In this document: positions 1 to 4,746 of the stretch, one piece after another
Layout: each line of letters opens with the position of its first letter
Numbering within the stretch: position 1 is the first letter of the stretch
DNA from: an uncultured bacterium
Lineage (GTDB): Bacteria > Patescibacteriota > Patescibacteriia > UBA1558 > GWA2-36-10
Direction: 5' to 3'
NCBI GenBank assembly: GCA_903876815.1
Contig: CAIRBL010000003.1
Location: 1 to 5,908, forward strand
Length of the DNA: 5,908 nt
The notes under the pieces: generated by a model
Databases searched by the model: none
What the model was told of the DNA's origin: nothing
What the model saw: only the letters and a program-made list of their open reading frames with translations
Position numbers and translations under genes: made by a program

Positions 1-1253
1 ATTTTAGGAGCATCCAAAAAACCTTGCATAGCGCTTTCTGCTAGCCAGCCAGAGTTTAGCCAATCAAACAACCACTCATCGACGTAATTCGGATCTTGCT
101 CATCAATACCAGCTCCAATAGCCAATAGCCATTCCCGATTATAGTCTTCTTGTGAGCCAATAGGCTTGGACATAATGATAGGAATGCCTAAACCACTATA
201 AAAAGTTAGCTCACTTGGTTTGGTCCACAAAACATCAGTCGTGCGTAAAATCTTATTAAAATCTTTAAAATAATTAATTTTATCTTCTGAATAAACAATA
301 TTAACATTACTACAATTATTGAGACCACAGTCTTTAACAACTTTATTAAAAAATAAGTACACATCGTTCCTAACACCAGCTACCAAATTTAAACGTAAAT
401 CGCCTTTTTTTAAACGATTTTTTAAACGATTTAAAATAATAGCTCCCAACTCTCTTTGCGCACCTGCTCCGCCAACAGCAAAAGTAATCGTCAGTGGATG
501 ATTATTACGTTTAATTTCTTTAACTGGGCATAAATAGTCTTCAATTAATTTAGCGTATTTGCGACGATAAATACCCTTTGGGTCTAGATTAAAAATACGG
601 GCTTTTAAATCTGTTTTCAGGATTGTCTGTTGTAAACCACCGATATTTTCTTTTGGCAAAGGAAAACCGGTCACCAAAATATTTTTTGGTTTTACACCAT
701 AAAGCATCAGGCGCTCTCTAACTCTTTTGTTTGGTGCTAAATAAAAAATACGACTATTTTTGGCATCTGGCGGCGCCCAAGCACGCGCTACGTCAGCATC
801 ACAAACAATACAGTAAATAGGCCCCTTGTATTGATAATATTCCGCAAAATAAGCAGGCACAAAAAAACTAGTCACCAATGGTAAGGGTTTTTTGTTAAGC
901 TCATTAATCAAAGATTTGCCTAAACCATTTTTGACTTTACGAAAAAAATATTTTTGTTGTGAAGAGTTTTTTGATAAATCACGACGGGGATAAAATGGAT
1001 CTATTTTTTGAAAACGATCCATAATAGCAAAAGATAAAGCGCCTAAAATAGGCACTTTTTTAAAACGAGAAATTAATTCATACCAATATCTGCCCTCTTG
1101 CCAAGAAGCTTCTTCTTTTTTGGAAATGCCCTGGTAATGATTAGCATTAATGATACCATTATTGGCAACGCCGAGTAATGGATAAGCTGCCCGTTGATGA
1201 CCATAGCCCATATCGACTGCCACCACGTGCATTTTTTTGTTTTTGTTTTGCAT
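1..1253 (-). CDS. Putative GT-B glycosyltransferase, MGDG-synthase/MurG-like (C-terminus off the left edge)
   Basis: This open frame of 417 codons has no stop before position 1, so the C-terminus is missing. Seen in translation: N-terminal VAVDMGYGHQRAA (residues 12-23), a mid-protein stretch IYCIVCDADVARAW followed by PNKRVRERLMLYGV and VTGFPLP (about 194-200), then AVGGAGAQRE (259-268) and TKPSELTFYSGLGIPII ending in GSQEDYN (about 344-372). This order matches the GT28/MGDG-synthase pattern: an N-terminal Gly-rich GH acceptor loop, a D-containing strand, a V.GIP linker, a GG.G nucleotide loop, and a C-terminal E...GLP....GQE.N site. I infer transfer of a sugar from a nucleotide donor to a lipid or similar acceptor at the inner membrane face. 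GYGH replaces the usual GGGH, so substrate is open. No signal peptide or membrane helix is visible. Start M1 lies 7 bp after the upstream peptide's stop; M8 (position 1232) is an alternative, and neither has a Shine-Dalgarno sequence. Family assignment is moderate; coding status is near certain. Confidence 0.72.
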   Translation of the reverse strand, partial: MQNKNKKMHVVAVDMGYGHQRAAYPLLGVANNGIINANHYQGISKKEEASWQEGRYWYELISRFKKVPILGALSFAIMDRFQKIDPFYPRRDLSKNSSQQKYFFRKVKNGLGKSLINELNKKPLPLVTSFFVPAYFAEYYQYKGPIYCIVCDADVARAWAPPDAKNSRIFYLAPNKRVRERLMLYGVKPKNILVTGFPLPKENIGGLQQTILKTDLKARIFNLDPKGIYRRKYAKLIEDYLCPVKEIKRNNHPLTITFAVGGAGAQRELGAIILNRLKNRLKKGDLRLNLVAGVRNDVYLFFNKVVKDCGLNNCSNVNIVYSEDKINYFKDFNKILRTTDVLWTKPSELTFYSGLGIPIIMSKPIGSQEDYNREWLLAIGAGIDEQDPNYVDEWLFDWLNSGWLAESAMQGFLDAPK

Positions 1254-1260
1254 AATTTAA

Positions 1261-1341
1261 CTAACGATGTCGAACATTTGACACTTCTTTGCCATTATTC
1301 TTACGATGTTTTTTTCTGGCTATTTTTTTCTTTTTATTCAT
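1261..1341 (-). CDS. Tiny Lys/Arg-rich basic peptide, 26 aa
   Basis: The frame ATG...TAG encodes 26 residues beginning MNKKKKIARKKHRKN; the first half is almost all Lys/Arg/His and the second half (GKEVSNVRHR) is polar. It lies 7 bp upstream of the glycosyltransferase gene on the same strand and is the first gene after a good -10 box at 1381-1386, so it would be translated first from that transcript. The composition recalls very small rRNA-binding proteins (bTHX or the COX24/AURKAIP1-like type), which also sit in ordinary operons. That link is by composition only. A poly-A stretch in AT-rich DNA yields Lys codons by chance, so it could be spurious or a leader peptide, but the tight packing and the arginines (AGA, CGT, CGA) favour a real gene. 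No Shine-Dalgarno sequence is visible. Confidence 0.5.
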   Translation of the reverse strand: MNKKKKIARKKHRKNNGKEVSNVRHR

Positions 1342-1380
1342 ACGCTTAAAAAATTAATAGTCAGTCTATTCTACTGTATT

Positions 1381-1409
1381 ATTATACAATTTTTTCGTAT
1401 AAATTGAAA
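1381..1409 (-). promoter_or_regulatory. Candidate sigma-70-type promoter for the basic peptide and glycosyltransferase genes
   Basis: On the minus strand a perfect TATAAT occupies 1386-1381, with TG directly before it. At a 17-bp spacer the -35 position reads TTTCAA (1409-1404), a weak match to TTGACA. Transcription would start near 1374, leaving about 33 nt of leader before the peptide ATG at 1341. The site lies in the only real gap (1342-1411) of the left gene run, so it splits the run into two possible transcription units, although read-through from upstream is possible because no terminator hairpin is seen there. Confidence 0.45.
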
Positions 1410-1411
1410 GA

Positions 1412-1603
1412 TTAATGCTTATGTGGAAAAAACATAAAAACTAAACTTGCTAACAATAAAAAATAAAACCAGTATTCTAAATTAATAAAACGATGCACAG
1501 AGCCGCGATCAAAAAATTCTATCATCAATAAAATTAGCCAAGTAAAAAAAGCTGTGCTAAAAAAATCTCTATAAACTTTGCGAAATATTGGACCAATGTT
1601 CAT
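1412..1603 (-). CDS. Small two-helix membrane protein of unknown function, 63 aa
   Basis: I do not recognise this protein. It has a short basic N-terminus (MNIGPIFRKVYRD), a first hydrophobic segment at about residues 15-30 (STAFFTWLILLMIEFF), a short polar loop with DRGSVHRF, and a second segment at about 43-59 (EYWFYFLLLASLVFMFF), ending in PHKH. Both ends should therefore lie on the same side, probably the cytoplasm. The start is supported by the clearest ribosome-binding site of the window, AAAGAGGT at 1618-1611, 7 nt before the ATG, which overlaps the TAA of the preceding gene. This implies translational coupling with the 166-aa protein and suggests the two act together in the membrane, for example as an accessory pair. 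No enzymatic motif is present. Confidence 0.75.
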   Translation of the reverse strand: MNIGPIFRKVYRDFFSTAFFTWLILLMIEFFDRGSVHRFINLEYWFYFLLLASLVFMFFPHKH

Positions 1604-1608
1604 ATATC

Positions 1609-2109
1609 TTACCTCTTTAAAGTTATCACCAAATCTTTGAGCATCACTTGATCTGTGGGAGTCAAATTTGGTAAAGAAAAAATAAACTCTAATTTATTGT
1701 TAGTAATCTGGGCGTTATCTAAAGCAAAAGTTAAAACAAAATCATCATTACTCACTTTTTGCCATACCCAAGTAGCATCTTTTTGTTTTAAGCCAATATC
1801 CAAAATTTGATTATTTAGAAACCAGTGCCCTGAAAGCTGAACCTGTTTAAATTTTACTGGCACATAGGCCTGCAAATATAGAGGCTCAGCTAATATTTGT
1901 AAACTTTGCGTGTCCGCCTGATAGCTGGTGCGTTGCACTGGATACAAACCCTCTAAATTTTGGCTAATATTTTCTTGCAAATTAAGCTGATAGCTTAAAT
2001 CTCTAGAATGTATAATATTTTGACTCAAAATATATAAGCCACAACTAAAAGCTAGAAGTAGCCAAAAATACCGAAATAAATGAATGATTTTTTGTGCATC
2101 TAATAACAT
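1609..2109 (-). CDS. Membrane-anchored protein of unknown function with a beta-rich outer domain, 166 aa
   Basis: A single hydrophobic segment at about residues 13-30 (RYFWLLLAFSCGLYILSQ) follows a short N-terminus and should anchor the protein with the remaining ~135 residues outside. There is no lipobox: the Cys at 23 sits inside the helix, with no L-[AS]-[GA]-C arrangement. The outer part alternates hydrophobic and polar residues in short strands, including EPLYLQAYVPVKFKQVQLSGHWFL (about 75-98) and the C-terminal strands LEFIFSLP and VMLKDLVITLKR, suggesting a beta-sandwich. The pattern ePlYl...P..f..v.l...w resembles a domain I recall from Patescibacteria membrane proteins, but I cannot name a family. 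It is first in the left gene run, 39 bp from the divergent GT-C-like gene and 5 bp before the next start. No Shine-Dalgarno sequence precedes the ATG; see the promoter at 2116-2144. Function unknown. Confidence 0.8.
   Translation of the reverse strand: MLLDAQKIIHLFRYFWLLLAFSCGLYILSQNIIHSRDLSYQLNLQENISQNLEGLYPVQRTSYQADTQSLQILAEPLYLQAYVPVKFKQVQLSGHWFLNNQILDIGLKQKDATWVWQKVSNDDFVLTFALDNAQITNNKLEFIFSLPNLTPTDQVMLKDLVITLKR
1611..1618 (-). promoter_or_regulatory. Shine-Dalgarno site AAAGAGGT overlapping a stop codon
   Basis: AAAGAGGT on the minus strand lies 7 nt before the ATG at 1603 and shares its final T with the TAA (1611-1609) of the upstream frame. It fixes the start of the 63-aa membrane protein and implies translational coupling. 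It is the only convincing Shine-Dalgarno sequence in front of any gene in this window. Confidence 0.65.
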
Positions 2110-2115
2110 GTTCTT

Positions 2116-2136
2116 ATTTTAACAAAAAACTAAAAT
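2116..2136. promoter_or_regulatory. Perfect dyad of outward-facing -10 boxes between divergent genes
   Basis: The + strand reads ATTTTA (2116-2121), nine bases, then TAAAAT (2131-2136), so each strand carries a TAAAAT -10-like hexamer pointing to its own gene. The plus-strand box would start RNA near 2143, about 6 nt before the ATG at 2149, but no good -35 is visible for it; TATGTT (2137-2142) is a second candidate -10. The layout resembles known bacterial bidirectional promoters built on symmetric -10 elements. AT-rich sequence makes such matches cheap. Confidence 0.35.
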
Positions 2137-2144
2137 TATGTTAA
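2116..2144 (-). promoter_or_regulatory. Candidate promoter giving a leaderless transcript
   Basis: On the minus strand TTAACA (2144-2139; five of six matches to TTGACA) is followed after exactly 17 bp by TAAAAT (2121-2116; five of six matches to TATAAT). Seven bases downstream of the -10 box is the A of the ATG at 2109, so the predicted mRNA would begin at or within a base or two of the start codon. This fits the absence of a Shine-Dalgarno sequence. The -35 box lies almost at the start of the divergent gene (ATG at 2149). Confidence 0.5.
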
Positions 2145-2148
2145 ACTA

Positions 2149-4257
2149 ATGTCAATGCTAAGCCTTCATAGAAAGCAACATCTAGCCCTGCAAATTATCC
2201 TTCTTGGCACTATTATTGGCAATTGGTATTTTTTGCATTGGTCACTTTTAGGTATAATCAGTGGCTGTTTTTATTTAAGCTATAATAGTAAAAAAATAGC
2301 TGATTTGTTATTTACCAATATTACCACTAATTTCAAAAATATCTTAGGTCTTTTGACAATTTTAGTTTATTTAAGTTTGACTTATAGTTTATCTTACCAT
2401 AGCTACCAAATAAACGCTCTGACTTTTTTATTCAGCTTGATTTCAATACCCAGTATAGTAGAGCTAGTTTCTTGGCGCAAAAATACTCAACATTATTTCT
2501 TTTCTAGTTTAGATTTGACCAAAATCAACCTTTTGAGTGTCAAAAATATTATTTTACCACTAATTTTACTGGGCACCGAAACTCTGTTATTTATTTTATT
2601 GTTTCGTAGAGCAAGCGAAAACATCATCCGTTCACCTTGGGAATTATTAGATGAAAAATTTTGGTTTTTATTTATCATACTTACACTTGGCTTACTTATA
2701 TACCTGATTAGAAATAAATACATTAATCGTTCTTTATTTTTTATTTCTTTATATTTTTTCTTTGTTTCTAGTTTAGCTTGGACTTTATATAAACTTGGTT
2801 TTGGTTACGATGCCTTTTTACACCAAGCCAGCATGGAAATTATCCAAAAAACTGGCACTATTCAGCCACACATGTTCTTCTATTTAGGACAATACGCTTG
2901 GACACTATGGTTACAAAATATTTGGCAAATAGATTTACAACTTCTAAATAGTTTACTGATGCCTTTGGCCTTTAGCATTTTTTGGCCTCACAGCCTTTAC
3001 TACGGCCTCAAATACGGATTTAGATGGTCTAGCCGTCAAAGTCTCATCAGCATCTGCTTGAGCCTGTTTATTGGCTTTAATTTTGCCATCATGACTACGC
3101 CTCAAAATCTAGCCTTTTTGCTGATGGCTATTTTTATCTTTTTGTTACCCATTATTAAAAAAAGTAACCACAACTTGAGCCTGACCTTGATATTTGGCTT
3201 GAGCGTTTGCACTATTCATCCTTTGGGTGGTATACCAATTGTTTATTTTTCCTTAATTTATTTGAGTCAAAATTTGCCCATCAAAAATGTCTTGAAAAAA
3301 ATACTTTTATTTTTGATTTACTTGGCTTCCGCTGTTAGCTTACCACTTTTATTAATTCTATATCAAAAATTAGCTGGACAAGCTTGGCAACAAATTTTTA
3401 CTTGGCAACCTTGGCCGCTAATCAAGTTACCAAAAATAGTTTTTTACCAAAGCTACAACTTTCCTTTGGACTTTATCCATAATATTGGTCAAAATAGAGC
3501 TTGGATCATAATCGCTCTCACAATTGTAGCTTGGCTCTTGATACTAAAAAAACATAAATACTTATTTTTTCAAAAACACCTAGTCTTGCTTTGTTTACTA
3601 GTAAGCAACTATTTACTAGCGAGAATTTTTATTTCTTTTGACAATCAAATAGAATATGAACAAAATGCTTATTTGCTGCGCATTATATATTTAATTACTT
3701 TGACGATATTACCAATTTTCTTGAGCACTTGGTATTTTTGGTGGGAAAAATATTTAGCGGATAAAAAATTTACTATCCAAAAATTTTGGCTTATTGCTTT
3801 TACTATGGTATTGATTAGTTCTAGTTTTTATTTTAGCTATCCTCTGTATGATAGACATAGCAATAGTAAAAGTTTTAATATCACCAAAGACGATTTAGAG
3901 ACTGTAAATTTGATAGAACAAGCCAGTCAAGAAAAACCCTATATTGTTTTGGCAAATCAAATGCTTGGGGCCGCTGCCATCAAAAATTTTGGTTTCAAGG
4001 CTTACTACAATAATAATTTTTATTATTCCATGCCTTTGGGTAATGACAATATTTATCGCAATTTTATTAATATGATCGAAAAACAAGCCAGCCGAGAAGA
4101 GGCAATGCTAGCTATGGATAAAGCTGGCGTTAATAAACTATATTTTATAGTCAATGACTATTGGCACTCAGCCAAAACTAGCTTAGCTCAAGCAAAAGTA
4201 AGTGCTGATGACTATTTTGTCATCGGCCAAAATCATGTTTTCATTTATAATAGATAA
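2149..4257 (+). CDS. Multi-pass membrane protein, putative GT-C-fold glycosyltransferase, 702 aa
   Basis: About 14 hydrophobic segments run from residue 11 to 565, including roughly 12-33, 62-84, 89-107, 132-153, 170-187, 195-213, 260-282, 299-335, 345-372, 382-405, 450-467, 476-495, 510-529 and 546-564. They are followed by a soluble C-terminal domain (about 570-702). After the segment ending near 213 comes GFGYDAFLHQASMEIIQKTG (218-236): an acidic residue (D221) at a membrane/outer-face loop followed by a helix and KTG, the usual place of the catalytic Asp in GT-C enzymes such as PMT, ArnT and STT3. Other likely conserved points are TTPQNLAFL (316-324), IHPLGGIP (356-363) and the charged E502/E504/R511 in a late helix region. 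The tail, with YIVLANQMLGAAAI (598-611), recalls the extramembrane domain of STT3-like proteins. I infer sugar transfer from a polyprenyl-phosphate donor on the outer face; acceptor unknown. A polymer ligase or flippase-like role is an alternative. Start ATG 2149 has no Shine-Dalgarno sequence; ATG 2155 is also possible. It ends 14 bp before a strong terminator. Confidence 0.8.
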   Translation: MSMLSLHRKQHLALQIILLGTIIGNWYFLHWSLLGIISGCFYLSYNSKKIADLLFTNITTNFKNILGLLTILVYLSLTYSLSYHSYQINALTFLFSLISIPSIVELVSWRKNTQHYFFSSLDLTKINLLSVKNIILPLILLGTETLLFILLFRRASENIIRSPWELLDEKFWFLFIILTLGLLIYLIRNKYINRSLFFISLYFFFVSSLAWTLYKLGFGYDAFLHQASMEIIQKTGTIQPHMFFYLGQYAWTLWLQNIWQIDLQLLNSLLMPLAFSIFWPHSLYYGLKYGFRWSSRQSLISICLSLFIGFNFAIMTTPQNLAFLLMAIFIFLLPIIKKSNHNLSLTLIFGLSVCTIHPLGGIPIVYFSLIYLSQNLPIKNVLKKILLFLIYLASAVSLPLLLILYQKLAGQAWQQIFTWQPWPLIKLPKIVFYQSYNFPLDFIHNIGQNRAWIIIALTIVAWLLILKKHKYLFFQKHLVLLCLLVSNYLLARIFISFDNQIEYEQNAYLLRIIYLITLTILPIFLSTWYFWWEKYLADKKFTIQKFWLIAFTMVLISSSFYFSYPLYDRHSNSKSFNITKDDLETVNLIEQASQEKPYIVLANQMLGAAAIKNFGFKAYYNNNFYYSMPLGNDNIYRNFINMIEKQASREEAMLAMDKAGVNKLYFIVNDYWHSAKTSLAQAKVSADDYFVIGQNHVFIYNR

Positions 4258-4271
4258 AAAATACACAAAAT

Positions 4272-4321
4272 AAAAAACTCCCAGATTCCCCCTTGCGCGG
4301 GAATGACAATGGGAGTTTTTT
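4272..4321. terminator. Bidirectional intrinsic terminator between convergent genes
   Basis: AAAAAACTCCC (4272-4282) pairs perfectly with GGGAGTTTTTT (4311-4321), an 11-bp stem whose outer A/T tracts give a U-run in either direction. A second stem, ATTCCC/GGGAAT (4285-4290 with 4299-4304), sits inside the loop, making a two-storey hairpin. It lies between the GT-C-like gene (ending 4257) and the HU gene (ending 4340), so it should end both transcripts. Confidence 0.88.
4281..4308. repeat. dRS3-like palindromic repeat unit (ATTCCC-N8-GGGAAT with CCAG/GACA flanks)
   Basis: The loop of the terminator holds ATTCCC (4285-4290), eight bases, then GGGAAT (4299-4304), flanked by CCAG on the left and GACA on the right. 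This equals the neisserial dRS3 core formula, and a similar palindrome with the same flanks is scattered as intergenic repeats in many unrelated bacteria. It is clearly more GC-rich than its surroundings. Only one copy is in the window, so its repeat status is inferred from resemblance. Confidence 0.55.
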
Positions 4322-4339
4322 ATTTTAATGTAAAAAGAT

Positions 4340-4621
4340 TTACAAAACTGCCTCTTTAGCAGCTTTAGCTACACGGAATTTGACTACAGTCTTAGCAGGA
4401 ATTTTGATAGTTTCACCAGTGGCTGGATTGCGTCCTTCTCTGGCTTTGCGATTTACTTTGACCAATTTGCCTAAGCCTGCCAAAGAAAATTCACCACTCT
4501 TTTTGACTTCTTTATAAGCCATTTCTGTCAAAGCATCTAATAAAGTTTTGACATCTTTTTTGCTCATGCCTGTCTTTTCTGACATAGCAGAAAGCATTTC
4601 GGTTTTTGTCATTTTTCCCAT
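4340..4621 (-). CDS. HU-family nucleoid DNA-binding protein, 93 aa
   Basis: The product is a small dimeric histone-like protein that bends and compacts DNA in the nucleoid. The sequence shows the whole family pattern: an N-terminal helical half (MTKTEMLSAMSEKTGMSKKDVKTLLDALTEMAYKEVKKSGEFSL, about 4-47), the turn LAGLGKLVKVNRKAREGRNP (about 47-66), the DNA-gripping beta arm ending in RNPATGETIKIPAKTV (64-79) with the intercalating Pro of the RNP motif, and the closing helix FRVAKAAKEAV (82-92). Length is normal for HU (about 90 aa). Start M1 is used; M4 (position 4612) would match the canonical HU N-terminus equally well, and neither start has a strong Shine-Dalgarno sequence. HU versus IHF cannot be settled by eye, but a lone copy with this arm favours HU. 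It follows the M20 peptidase gene by 125 bp and faces the terminator at 4272-4321. Confidence 0.97.
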   Translation of the reverse strand: MGKMTKTEMLSAMSEKTGMSKKDVKTLLDALTEMAYKEVKKSGEFSLAGLGKLVKVNRKAREGRNPATGETIKIPAKTVVKFRVAKAAKEAVL

Positions 4622-4717
4622 ATTTTTCTTTTACTTATTAATTATTAAATTTTACCCTCAAATATTAACATATTTCTGGAACTTTGTGAATATTCGTCAA
4701 TGATTTACTGTGCAAAA

Positions 4718-4745
4718 CTAATACATACTTTTTCTAAAAAGTCAA
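4718..4745 (-). promoter_or_regulatory. Candidate promoter of the HU gene, with an internal dyad
   Basis: On the minus strand TTGACT (4745-4740), starting 1 nt after the stop codon of the peptidase gene, is followed after 16 bp by TATTAG (4723-4718; four of six matches). The start would be near 4711, giving about 90 nt of leader. A perfect 7-bp-arm dyad, ACTTTTT-CT-AAAAAGT (4727-4742), covers the -35 end and spacer and could be an operator. Other AT-rich -10-like hexamers lie nearer the gene, for example TAAAAT at 4650-4645, so the real start is uncertain. Confidence 0.3.
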
Positions 4746-4746
4746 A

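Noticed and set aside
319..501. Plus-strand frame of 60 codons
   Set aside because: It lies wholly antisense to the glycosyltransferase gene, whose motifs are intact across this stretch, and its composition (FKRFFKRFK) just mirrors the tandem duplication.
1342..1411. Terminator between the 63-aa gene and the basic peptide gene
   Set aside because: No GC-containing hairpin followed by a U-run is present on the minus strand; only AT-rich sequence with promoter-like hexamers.
2138..2149. Mini-frame ATG TTA AAC TAA just before the GT-C-like gene
   Set aside because: Three codons, whose TAA overlaps the following ATG (TAATG). It could be a start-stop coupling element, but it is expected by chance in such sequence and overlaps promoter hexamers.
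2493..2723. Minus-strand frame of 76 codons
   Set aside because: Antisense to membrane segments of the 702-aa protein; no recognisable domain or ribosome-binding site.
3895..4086. Minus-strand frame of 63 codons rich in Ile/Val
   Set aside because: Antisense to the C-terminal domain of the 702-aa protein; hydrophobicity is a complement effect of the coding strand.
4270..4325. Possible CRISPR repeat or small RNA at the GC-rich palindrome
   Set aside because: Only one unit and no spacers; the nested stem with flanking A/T tracts is fully explained as a bidirectional terminator containing a palindromic repeat.
4340..4612. Shorter HU start at M4 (MTKTEML)
   Set aside because: It would match the typical HU N-terminus, but GGGA lies too close to the ATG for a Shine-Dalgarno site and nothing decides against M1; kept as an alternative only.
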